A stretch of DNA of 64,000 nt from contig NZ_CP132353.1 in assembly GCF_030758455.1 (NCBI RefSeq), positions 2,418,001 through 2,482,000 on the forward strand, written 5' to 3'. Shown piece by piece: positions 56,901 to 64,000 of the stretch. Position numbers and translations under genes: made by a program. The notes beneath the pieces were generated by a model that was given only the letters and a program-made list of their open reading frames with translations, searched no databases and was not told where the DNA came from. Source of the DNA: Erwinia pyri. GTDB lineage: Bacteria; Pseudomonadota; Gammaproteobacteria; Enterobacterales; Enterobacteriaceae. How positions within the stretch are numbered: position 1 is the stretch's first letter; each line of letters opens with the position of its first letter.

Positions 56901-57593
56901 ATGTCACAAACGCCAATCGAGTTAAAAGGCAGCAGTTTTACTCTGTCTGTTGTGCACCTTCATCACGCCGATCCAGAAGTGGTTCGTCAGGCATTGCAGG
57001 ACAAAATCAATCAGGCTCCCGCCTTTCTGAAAAATGCCCCGGTTGTTTTGAACATGGCTTCACTCACCGGTGAAGTGAACTGGCGGCTCATGCAGCAGGC
57101 CATTATCTCCACCGGCCTGCATATTGTTGGCGTTAGTGGCTGCAAAGATGAGTCGCTGAAGCGCATCATCAGCCGCGCAGGTTTGCCGCTGCTGTCGGAA
57201 GGTAAAGAGCAGAAACAAACCGTTGAGGTTGTTGAACCTGCCCAGCCCGTTGAAACCCCCGCCATTAAAACAAGGGTCATCAATGCCCCGGTCCGCTCTG
57301 GTCAACAGATTTATGCCAAGAACTGTGATTTGATTGTGACCAGCAGCGTCAGCGCCGGCGCTGAACTTATCGCCGATGGCAACATCCATATTTATGGCAT
57401 GATGCGCGGACGTGCGCTGGCAGGAGCCAGTGGCGATCGTGAGTGCCAGATCTTTTGTACCAGTTTGTCAGCTGAGTTGGTCTCTATTGCCGGTGAATAC
57501 TGGATAATGGACCAAATCCCGGCTGAATTTTTTGGAAAAGCGTCACGCCTCTGCTTAAGCGATGGCGCCCTGACTATACAGACATTGAACTGA
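56901..57593 (+). CDS. minC: Septum-site inhibitor MinC
   Basis: Inhibits FtsZ assembly at the poles when recruited by MinD. The start at 56901 ([21 protein letters not shown]) gives 230 residues; an upstream extension to 56841 is not conserved. The N-terminal FtsZ-contact domain (about 1-105), a linker with [11 protein letters not shown], and the C-terminal beta-helix with [46 protein letters not shown] are all present. The last binds MinD. It starts the minCDE operon, and minD lies 42 bp downstream. Confidence 0.95.
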   Translation: MSQTPIELKGSSFTLSVVHLHHADPEVVRQALQDKINQAPAFLKNAPVVLNMASLTGEVNWRLMQQAIISTGLHIVGVSGCKDESLKRIISRAGLPLLSEGKEQKQTVEVVEPAQPVETPAIKTRVINAPVRSGQQIYAKNCDLIVTSSVSAGAELIADGNIHIYGMMRGRALAGASGDRECQIFCTSLSAELVSIAGEYWIMDQIPAEFFGKASRLCLSDGALTIQTLN

Positions 57594-57635
57594 GCCAGGC
57601 TCACGAGCCCTTTCTTTGCTTAAGGAAATTATTAT

Positions 57636-58448
57636 ATGGCACGCATTATTGTAGTTACATCGGGTAAAGGAGGCGTGGGCAAGACCACGTCCAGCGCGGC
57701 CATCGCTACCGGTTTAGCCCAGAAGGGCAAAAAGACCGTGGTTATCGACTTTGATATCGGTTTGCGTAACCTCGATCTGATTATGGGTTGTGAACGTCGC
57801 GTAGTTTACGACTTTGTTAATGTGATTCAGGGCGATGCCACCCTGAACCAGGCGCTGATTAAAGATAAACGCACCGAAAAATTGTTCATTCTCCCTGCGT
57901 CACAGACTCGCGACAAAGATGCGCTGACGCGTGATGGCGTGGAGAAGGTCCTGAATGACCTGACCGCGATGGAGTTCGACTTCATCGTCTGCGATTCACC
58001 GGCGGGTATTGAAACCGGTGCGCTGATGGCGCTCTATTTTGCTGACGAAGCGATTATTACCACTAACCCTGAAGTCTCTTCGGTGCGTGACTCTGACCGC
58101 ATCCTGGGCATCCTCTCTTCAAAATCGCGTCGTGCTGAAAACGGACAGGATCCGATTAAAGAGCATCTGCTGCTGACCCGCTACAATCCGGGCCGCGTTA
58201 ACCGTGGTGATATGCTGAGCATGGAAGACGTGCTGGAAATTCTGCGTATCCCGCTGGCAGGCGTTATTCCTGAAGATCAGTCCGTGCTGCGCGCGTCAAA
58301 CCAGGGTGAGCCGGTGATCCTGGATGCCGAGTCCGATGCGGGCAAAGCCTACGCCGATACCGTTGACCGAATTCTCGGTGAAGAACGCCCCTTCCGCTTC
58401 ATTGAAGAAGAGAAGAAGGGTTTCCTGAAACGCCTGTTTGGGGGATAA
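57636..58448 (+). CDS. minD: Septum-site ATPase MinD
   Basis: A ParA-type ATPase that oscillates between poles on the membrane with MinE and carries MinC. 270 residues. The deviant Walker A KGGVGKT (residues 11-17) with the signature Lys is N-terminal, VVIDFDIGLRNLDLIMG and the Walker-B-like CDSPAGIE are conserved, and the C-terminal amphipathic membrane-targeting helix is EEEKKGFLKRLFGG. minE starts four bases after the stop. Confidence 0.97.
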   Translation: MARIIVVTSGKGGVGKTTSSAAIATGLAQKGKKTVVIDFDIGLRNLDLIMGCERRVVYDFVNVIQGDATLNQALIKDKRTEKLFILPASQTRDKDALTRDGVEKVLNDLTAMEFDFIVCDSPAGIETGALMALYFADEAIITTNPEVSSVRDSDRILGILSSKSRRAENGQDPIKEHLLLTRYNPGRVNRGDMLSMEDVLEILRIPLAGVIPEDQSVLRASNQGEPVILDAESDAGKAYADTVDRILGEERPFRFIEEEKKGFLKRLFGG

Positions 58449-58451
58449 ACC

Positions 58452-58721
58452 ATGGCCTTACTCGATTTCTTTTTATCCCGTAAAAAGAGCACAGCCAATA
58501 TAGCCAAGGAACGGCTGCAGATTATTGTTGCAGAGCGCAGGAGGGGCGACAGTGAGCCCCACTATCTGCCGCAGCTGAAAAGGGATATTCTGGAAGTTAT
58601 CTGCAAATATGTGAAGATCGATCCGGAAATGCTGAGCGTTAAGCTGGATCAAAAGGATGATGATATTTCGATTCTGGAGCTGAACGTTACGCTTCCGGAG
58701 GCAGAAGAAGCCCCGAAATGA
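58452..58721 (+). CDS. minE: Topological specificity factor MinE
   Basis: 89 residues. The N-terminal membrane-binding segment [30 protein letters not shown] contains the anti-MinCD/MinD-binding helix, followed by the C-terminal dimerisation domain. It drives MinD ATPase activity and oscillation and confines division to midcell. It is the last gene of minCDE. A stem-loop TTCCCCTGC/GCAGGGGAA (58741-58764) follows, without a T tract. Confidence 0.96.
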   Translation: MALLDFFLSRKKSTANIAKERLQIIVAERRRGDSEPHYLPQLKRDILEVICKYVKIDPEMLSVKLDQKDDDISILELNVTLPEAEEAPK

Positions 58722-58776
58722 TCCTCTTCTGCGCCTGATTTTCCCCTGCTTTCGTGCAGGGGAAAGGAGGTTCAGG

Positions 58777-59898
58777 TCAGTACGCCTTCAGGATTGTTGC
58801 GATCCCGTCGTGAAGCAGTGCGCCCCGCCATCCATCCACCAGCTCCGGTTTTGACTCCTGCGGTTTCAGACGCCAGTGCCAGCTCAACAGCTGGTTGATT
58901 TGACGACGTGAAGCCAGCAGCTCCTGACCTATGCCCTCTTTCTCTGCCACTTCAGCCATCAACGCTTTCAGCTCTTTAAAGACTTTCTTGTAATCAGGAT
59001 TATCAATCAGGTTCGCCACCGGTGCCGGTAGCTCGCTCTCATCCAGCTCGTTCGCTCTGGCCACCATCGCTACCAGCGCTTTACCGTGAAAACGAATTTC
59101 CTGCCCCGCCAGGCCTAAATGATCGAGTTCGCCCAGCGACCCAGGCATATAGCGGGCGACTTTCCATAAATTCTCTTCGCGCACCACAAAGTTCACCGCC
59201 ATATCTTTCTCCCGGGCCAGCTCAAGCCGCCAGGCAGCCAGCAGACGCAGCGCAGCCAGCTGACGCGGGCGAAGCTGCCAGGCGTTGGTGATATCGCGAT
59301 ATGCCTCTTCTGGCGCCACAACCCTCTGACGGCGCTGGCACAGCAGGCTGCACTCGTTCAGAGCAGCATCCAGACTGCCCGCTTCCCGTGCTTCGTTCAT
59401 CAGCTTCTGCGCAATCGGCAGCAGATAGTAAACGTCCGCAGCCGCATATTCACACTGCCTGGCCGTCAGCGGGCGGGCAAGCCAGTCGGTACGGGATTCA
59501 CTCTTGTCCAGCGCAATGCCGGTATAGGATTCAACCAGCGTTGCAAAGCCGCAGGAGAGTGGCCGGCCGGTAAAGGCTGCCAGAATCTGCGTATCGATCA
59601 TTGGGGTCGGTAAAACGCCATACTCATGCAGAAATACTTCAAGATCTTCACTGCCGGCGTGCAGGAACTTAATAACGTTCTCATCAAGCAGCAGGTCACG
59701 AAACGGGCCCCACTCGGTGACTGGCAGAGGATCAATCAGCGCAATCTGTTCGCCATCGTACAGCTGGATCAGCCCCAGACCAGGATAGTAGGTGCGGGTT
59801 CTGACAAATTCGGTATCCAGCGCCAGCGCCGGAACCTGACGAGCACGCTGGCAGAGTTCAGCCAGCGCCTCGTTAGTGGTTATCATGGTGTAATTCAA
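58777..59898 (-). CDS. rnd: Ribonuclease D
   Basis: A 3'-5' exoribonuclease that trims tRNA 3' ends. 373 residues. The DEDD exonuclease motifs are LALDTEFVRTRTYYP (Exo I), FLHAGSEDLEVFL (Exo II) and CEYAAADVYYLLPI (Exo III, DEDDy type). Two HRDC domains follow (around 210-290 and 300-370; RELA-type AVNFVVREENLWKVARYMPGS). It is convergent with minE, a junction that differs from E. coli. fadD lies upstream. Confidence 0.95.
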   Translation of the reverse strand: MNYTMITTNEALAELCQRARQVPALALDTEFVRTRTYYPGLGLIQLYDGEQIALIDPLPVTEWGPFRDLLLDENVIKFLHAGSEDLEVFLHEYGVLPTPMIDTQILAAFTGRPLSCGFATLVESYTGIALDKSESRTDWLARPLTARQCEYAAADVYYLLPIAQKLMNEAREAGSLDAALNECSLLCQRRQRVVAPEEAYRDITNAWQLRPRQLAALRLLAAWRLELAREKDMAVNFVVREENLWKVARYMPGSLGELDHLGLAGQEIRFHGKALVAMVARANELDESELPAPVANLIDNPDYKKVFKELKALMAEVAEKEGIGQELLASRRQINQLLSWHWRLKPQESKPELVDGWRGALLHDGIATILKAY

Positions 59899-59944
59899 AA
59901 TGATCCTCTCGCTGTGGCGTTTCTCGCCTCAGTGTCTTCACAAT

Positions 59945-59971
59945 AAAAACGCCGGCAGGACCGGCGTTTTT
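59945..59971 (-). terminator. Intrinsic terminator of fadD
   Basis: AAAAACGCCGG-cagga-CCGGCGTTTTT, symmetric, with the T run on the minus strand following the stem, 21 bases behind the fadD stop. Confidence 0.85.
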
Positions 59972-59991
59972 GCATTCTCAGAAAGCGGTAC

Positions 59992-61668
59992 TTAACTGCC
60001 CGCTTTTATCGCTTCATCACGCAGTTCACGGCGCAGGATTTTGCCTACGTTGGTTTTTGGCAACTCATCGCGAAACTCAACCAGCTTGGGAATTTTATAG
60101 CCGGTGAGATGTTTCTTACAGTGGGCAATCAGCTCTTCTTTGGTTAACGAAGGATCTTTTCTGACCACGCAAATCTTTACCGTCTCACCTGCGGCGTCAT
60201 TGGGAACCCCAATCGCCGCCGCTTCACGAACTTTCGGATGGAGCATCAGCACATCTTCAATCTCGTTCGGATAAACGTTAAAACCAGAGACCAGTATCAT
60301 ATCTTTTTTGCGATCGACAATGCGGATAAAGCCTTCATGGTCAACGGTAACAATATCACCGCTGTGAAGCCATCCATTTTTTAGCACTTCCAGCGTGGCA
60401 TCAGGCCTTTGCCAGTAACCCAGCATCACCTGCGGGCCTTTAATACAGAGTTCGCCAGGCTCTCCTTCGCCCACCATATTGCCCTCTTCGTCCACAACCC
60501 TGATATCCGTTGAGGGGACAGGCAGCCCGATGCTGCCGCTGTGATAGCGAATATCATAGGGATTAACCGAGACCAGCGGAGAACATTCGGTCAGCCCATA
60601 GCCTTCCAGAAGATAGTGCCCGGTGAGTTTTTCCCACCGTTCCGCCACCGCTTTCTGCACCGCCATCCCGCCGCCGGCTGACAGGGTGAGGCTGGAAAAG
60701 TCGAGCTTGTGGAAATCCTCATTGTTCAGCAGCGCGTTAAACAGCGTATTGACGCCCGTAATAGCGGTAAACCGCACTTTTGCGAGCTCTTTGACCAACC
60801 CCGGAATATCCCGCGGGTTCGTAATCAGCAGATTCGCCCCACCCAGTTCAATAAACAGCAGGCAATTCACCGTCAGGGCGAAAATATGATAGAGCGGGAG
60901 CGCCGTCACTACCGTCTCCCTGCCATCCTTGAGAAGTGAGCCATAGGTCGCTTTGGTCTGCTCAAGGTTGGCCTGCATATTACGGTGCGTCAGCATCGCC
61001 CCCTTCGCCACGCCGGTAGTGCCACCGGTATACTGAAGGAACGCCAGATCGTCATTAACCATCTCCGGCCGCAGATAGTGCATCTGTGAGCCCTGCTGCA
61101 GCGCGCTGCGGAATGAGAGCGCATCGGGAAGATGGTATTTGGGCACCAGCCGTTTGATATATTTCACCACAAAGTTCACCAGCGTCGCTTTAGCTGGTGC
61201 CAGCTGATCGCCTAACCGGGTGAGAATGACATGTTTTACCTGCGTACTGGCAACCACTTTCTCAAGGGTATGGGCGAAGTTTGAGACAATAACAATCGCG
61301 CTTGCGCCACTGTCGTTGAGCTGGTGCTCCAGCTCACGCGGGGTGTAGAGCGGGTTAACATTGACCACCACCATTCCCGCCCGCAGGATGCCAAACAGAG
61401 CAACAGGATATTGCAACAGATTTGGCATCATCAGGGCGACGCGGTCGCCCTTTTTCAGGCCAAGGCCCTGCTGCAGATAAGCCGCAAAAGCACGGCTGCG
61501 CTCCTCCAGCTTCCGGTAGCTCATCCCCTGCCCCATATTGATAAAGGCGGGCTGGTCCGCGTAACGCTTTACCGCTTGTTCAAAGAGGTCAATCAGCGAG
61601 GTATAACGATCGGCGCTGATCTCGGCCGGAACATCTGCCGGATAACGGTTTAACCAAACCTTATTCAA
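59992..61668 (-). CDS. fadD: Long-chain fatty acyl-CoA ligase FadD
   Basis: Activates imported long-chain fatty acids with CoA and ATP at the inner membrane, the first step of beta-oxidation and the source of the FadR inducer. A TTG start at 61668 ([14 protein letters not shown]) matches the E. coli N-terminus, itself a TTG start from memory, and gives 558 residues. An in-frame ATG at 61701 with its own GAGG would add 11 residues. The AMP-binding motif [16 protein letters not shown] is near residue 210, [11 protein letters not shown] follows, and the C-terminal FACS signature is [26 protein letters not shown]. FadR repression is expected. Confidence 0.94.
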   Translation of the reverse strand: MNKVWLNRYPADVPAEISADRYTSLIDLFEQAVKRYADQPAFINMGQGMSYRKLEERSRAFAAYLQQGLGLKKGDRVALMMPNLLQYPVALFGILRAGMVVVNVNPLYTPRELEHQLNDSGASAIVIVSNFAHTLEKVVASTQVKHVILTRLGDQLAPAKATLVNFVVKYIKRLVPKYHLPDALSFRSALQQGSQMHYLRPEMVNDDLAFLQYTGGTTGVAKGAMLTHRNMQANLEQTKATYGSLLKDGRETVVTALPLYHIFALTVNCLLFIELGGANLLITNPRDIPGLVKELAKVRFTAITGVNTLFNALLNNEDFHKLDFSSLTLSAGGGMAVQKAVAERWEKLTGHYLLEGYGLTECSPLVSVNPYDIRYHSGSIGLPVPSTDIRVVDEEGNMVGEGEPGELCIKGPQVMLGYWQRPDATLEVLKNGWLHSGDIVTVDHEGFIRIVDRKKDMILVSGFNVYPNEIEDVLMLHPKVREAAAIGVPNDAAGETVKICVVRKDPSLTKEELIAHCKKHLTGYKIPKLVEFRDELPKTNVGKILRRELRDEAIKAGS

Positions 61669-61820
61669 GGAAACACCTCGGAAAGTCGTATTTGTGGTCA
61701 TCGAAACCTCAGTCGGTGCGCTTTTAACATTATTTTAACTCAGCGTACCAGTTTGCTCTTTTCTCAGTTTTGAGGTTGCGAAGCCCATCACTAAATTTAT
61801 CTCGTCCTGAGAGCGACAAT

Positions 61821-61855
61821 AAAAAACGACCCGTGGCGAGAAGCCATCGGGTCGT
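61821..61855 (-). terminator. Intrinsic terminator of yeaY
   Basis: ACGACCCG (61826-61833) and CGGGTCGT (61848-61855) with an inner TGGC/GCCA. On the minus strand it is followed by TTTTTTATT, 20 bases behind the yeaY stop. Confidence 0.82.
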
Positions 61856-61874
61856 GAATGAATCTACGTGAGAG

Positions 61875-62471
61875 CTATTCGGTCAGGATAGTCTGGACCT
61901 GGGAAGGCCCGTTATTGTAATAGCCAAACGGAGGCGGGCCCCAGTAGCCGCCACGATGGTGTCCACGCGGCGGGCCATACCAGATCCAGGGATCGATCGG
62001 CTGAGGCGGCGAAACGATCTGCTGCGTCAGATGCCAGCGCTGATAGCCCGTGACATCCACCGTGACAAAGCTGTAAGCAGCCTGACCAATCATCCCTTTT
62101 TCGGTGCCCCTGATCGGACCCACTACGGTCACGATCTGATTATTGAAGTCAATCGGGTCAACAAAGCCTTTGATATCCGCATAGATACGGCCAATGGAGG
62201 GCGTACCTAACAGCGGTCTTGCGGTGTCATCAAGACGCTGAGCCGCAATCTCCAGCCGGGTCATGCCATTTTTGTTCTCAACCTTAACCACCTTACCGCC
62301 AAAGCGCGCCTCCTGGCCGACATAAAGCTGCGGCGCATTCAGCACCCGCACCAGATCCTGCTGAGGGGTTGGCGATGAGCCTTTCACCGAATCTGGCACG
62401 CTCACGCAGCCAGAGAGCAGCACAGAGGCCAGTAACAGACTACCTAACTGCAAAAAAACGGATTTACGCAT
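61875..62471 (-). CDS. yeaY: Slp family outer-membrane lipoprotein YeaY
   Basis: 198 residues. The lipoprotein signal [22 protein letters not shown] has the lipobox LSGC with Cys22. The Slp domain follows ([36 protein letters not shown] and [27 protein letters not shown]). The C-terminus is rich in Pro, Gly, Trp and Tyr ([18 protein letters not shown]). Paralogue of the stationary-phase Slp lipoprotein; role unclear. It lies between fadD and tsaB as in E. coli. Confidence 0.92.
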   Translation of the reverse strand: MRKSVFLQLGSLLLASVLLSGCVSVPDSVKGSSPTPQQDLVRVLNAPQLYVGQEARFGGKVVKVENKNGMTRLEIAAQRLDDTARPLLGTPSIGRIYADIKGFVDPIDFNNQIVTVVGPIRGTEKGMIGQAAYSFVTVDVTGYQRWHLTQQIVSPPQPIDPWIWYGPPRGHHRGGYWGPPPFGYYNNGPSQVQTILTE

Positions 62472-62527
62472 AAAGTTCTCCAGGGTACTGACTACTATGA
62501 CTGCATCCTTGTGAAATAGTTGCCCGT

Positions 62528-63229
62528 TTACTCGCGGCCCGGCAGTTTTTTCCAGGTGACTTCATTGCGCAGATAGGTCGGCTCTGCATGCTCAACAGCA
62601 ACGCTCTTTCCGGCTGACAGCGCCTGCGCTGCCAGAGGAAGCATATCTTCGGCGCAGGGCAGCGTGACCTCAGTGGCCAGCAACACCGGGCCTGCGGTTT
62701 CAGCAAGCGCAGGCCAGGCTTTCCAGCCGGTCCCCACCATTGCCCACTCTCCCGACAGCGTCGCAATCCGCGCCTGAGCCGCTTCCGGTTTCAGTACCGC
62801 TTCACTCTCCGCCCCGTGCCAGACGCCCTGTTCATCACGCTGATATTCTGCCCAGTAAACTTCACCCATGCGTGCATCAATGGCTGCCAGCACCCGCGTT
62901 GCTCCCTGCAGACGCCAGGCGCTCTGCGCCATGGTCTTCAGCGTGGAGACGCCGACCATCGGCAGCCCGGCACCCAGCGCCAGACCCTGAGCGATGCCAA
63001 TGCCGATGCGTACGCCGGTAAAGCTGCCTGGCCCCTGGCCAAATGCTAAAGCGTCCAGCCCGCTGAGCGTACTGCCGGTCTGCTGAAGGAGATCCTGCAC
63101 CATCGGCAAAATACGCTGGGTGTGCTCCCGGGCACAGAGTTCAAACCGGGCGGTGACCGCATCATCACTCAGCAGCGCCACGGAGCAGGCTTCCGTGGCC
63201 GTATCGATGGCTAAAATACGCGTGGACAT
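62528..63229 (-). CDS. tsaB: TsaB, tRNA threonylcarbamoyladenosine biosynthesis protein
   Basis: Scaffold subunit of the TsaB-TsaD-TsaE machinery that makes t6A37 in tRNAs; essential in E. coli. The start at 63229 ([20 protein letters not shown]) gives 233 residues, with AGAGG upstream; a longer frame to 63316 enters the yoaA region. The ASKHA-fold segments are ILAIDTATE and [21 protein letters not shown]. It lies downstream of yoaA with a 55-bp gap. Confidence 0.95.
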   Translation of the reverse strand: MSTRILAIDTATEACSVALLSDDAVTARFELCAREHTQRILPMVQDLLQQTGSTLSGLDALAFGQGPGSFTGVRIGIGIAQGLALGAGLPMVGVSTLKTMAQSAWRLQGATRVLAAIDARMGEVYWAEYQRDEQGVWHGAESEAVLKPEAAQARIATLSGEWAMVGTGWKAWPALAETAGPVLLATEVTLPCAEDMLPLAAQALSAGKSVAVEHAEPTYLRNEVTWKKLPGRE

Positions 63230-63284
63230 ACATACCTCTACGGGAGAAATTTTCGGCGCGCAGCATAGCACACTGCGCGGAAGA

Positions 63285-64000
63285 TTACTGTTGTGGCGAC
63301 GGTTTAAGGAACTCAACTGCCTGATGAATATCGCGCGTTCGCGGCGTGGGCGGCAGGCTGTTGAGAAATACTGCGCCGTAAGGACGCATCACCAGTCGGT
63401 TATCGCAAATCACCAGCACGCCCCGGTCATCAACATCACGGATCAGGCGACCCACGCCCTGCTTGAGCGTGATCACCGCATCAGGAAGCTGGACCTCATC
63501 AAAGGGATCGCCGCCGCGCAGTTTACAATCCTCCATGCGCGCCTTTAACAAGGGATCGTCTGGCGAAGTAAACGGCAGCTTGTCGATAATGACCAGCGAA
63601 AGCACATCGCCCCGCACGTCCACTCCCTCCCAGAAGCTGCTGGTGGCGACCAGCAAAGCGTTACCGGCTGCGACAAACTGCTTGAGCAGCTGCCCTTTGC
63701 TGGTTTCTCCCTGCACCAGCACAGGTAAGGTCAGCATGGCGCGGAACTGTTCCGCCAGCTCCCGCATCATCTGGTGCGAAGTGCAGAGAAAGAAACAGCG
63801 GCCATTGTTGGCTTCAATCAGCGGCAGCAGCATTTTGGCCAGCTGCTTTGCCCCGCCGGGCTGGTTAGGCGAAGGCAGATTGCGCGGCACGCAAAGCAGC
63901 GCCTGGCTGGCAAAGTCGAACGGGCTCTCCAGGATCATGGTTTTGGCGTCAGTAACGCCGAGCCGCCCGACGAAGTGGGTCATCTGTTCGTTAACGGCCA
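63285..64000 (-). CDS. yoaA: YoaA DinG-like DNA helicase (C-terminal part; cut by window edge)
   Basis: An XPD/DinG-family 5'-3' helicase associated with DNA damage tolerance. The frame runs off the right edge; the ATG at 63983 (MTHFVGRL) is internal, because the frame continues upstream as AVNEQ. About 239 residues are visible. Helicase motifs are [42 protein letters not shown] and the last, [25 protein letters not shown] (motif [10 protein letters not shown]). The Fe-S Cys region lies outside the window. It is next to tsaB, as in E. coli. Confidence 0.93.
   Translation of the reverse strand, partial: AVNEQMTHFVGRLGVTDAKTMILESPFDFASQALLCVPRNLPSPNQPGGAKQLAKMLLPLIEANNGRCFFLCTSHQMMRELAEQFRAMLTLPVLVQGETSKGQLLKQFVAAGNALLVATSSFWEGVDVRGDVLSLVIIDKLPFTSPDDPLLKARMEDCKLRGGDPFDEVQLPDAVITLKQGVGRLIRDVDDRGVLVICDNRLVMRPYGAVFLNSLPPTPRTRDIHQAVEFLKPSPQQ

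Overview
The window is a chromosomal segment of a gammaproteobacterium of the order Enterobacterales. Almost every gene has a near full-length, collinear Escherichia coli counterpart. The gaps relative to E. coli (no kch, selD or nhaB at their usual places), the tandem oppA genes and the sugar-nucleotide genes beside galU suggest the Erwinia/Pantoea group. That family-level placement is an inference and no species is claimed.

Layout. (1) 1-24,825 matches, in order, the E. coli tonB-yciI-cls-yciU-opp-ychE-adhE-tdk-hns-galU-rssBA-ychJ-purU-tyrT block. Here oppA is duplicated, and ugd plus a UDP-glucuronate 4-epimerase gene follow galU. (2) 24,826-25,371 is an array of about four ~137-bp repeats behind the tRNA-Tyr gene, each ending in a copy of the tRNA 3' end. 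(3) 25,504-42,070 follows a second E. coli block: xthA, ynjH, topB, ydjA, sppA, ansA, pncA, msrB-yeaC, gapA, yeaD, yeaE, mipA, yeaGH. (4) 42,362-58,721 returns to the first E. coli neighbourhood: cvrA, dadAX, ycgB, fadR, dsbB, ycgN, ycgM, ycgL, minCDE. It also carries yebV, a WbaP-type undecaprenyl-phosphate sugar transferase, an MFS transporter, a small lipoprotein and a lytic transglycosylase. (5) 58,777-64,000 is rnd, fadD, yeaY, tsaB, yoaA, again from the second E. coli block. The window is cut inside tonB on the left and yoaA on the right.

How the genes work together. oppFDCB with two binding proteins forms a peptide importer. galU-ugd-epimerase would turn glucose 1-phosphate into UDP-glucose, UDP-glucuronate and UDP-galacturonate for surface polysaccharides. 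The separate WbaP homologue, with an RcsAB-like box in its leader, could start synthesis of such a polymer. dadAX degrades alanine, minCDE places the division septum, and fadR/fadD control and activate fatty acids. yeaGH is preceded by a good match to a sigma-54 promoter.

No defence system, prophage, insertion sequence, integron or CRISPR array is visible. The window is mostly core genome. The most unusual items are the tRNA-Tyr-linked repeat array, a YnjH (DUF1496) protein carrying a ~105-residue Gly/Asn repeat, the RcsAB-like box before the orphan wbaP, a possible short transcript with a 13-codon ORF upstream of opp, and two long perfect inverted repeats sharing a core between convergent genes.
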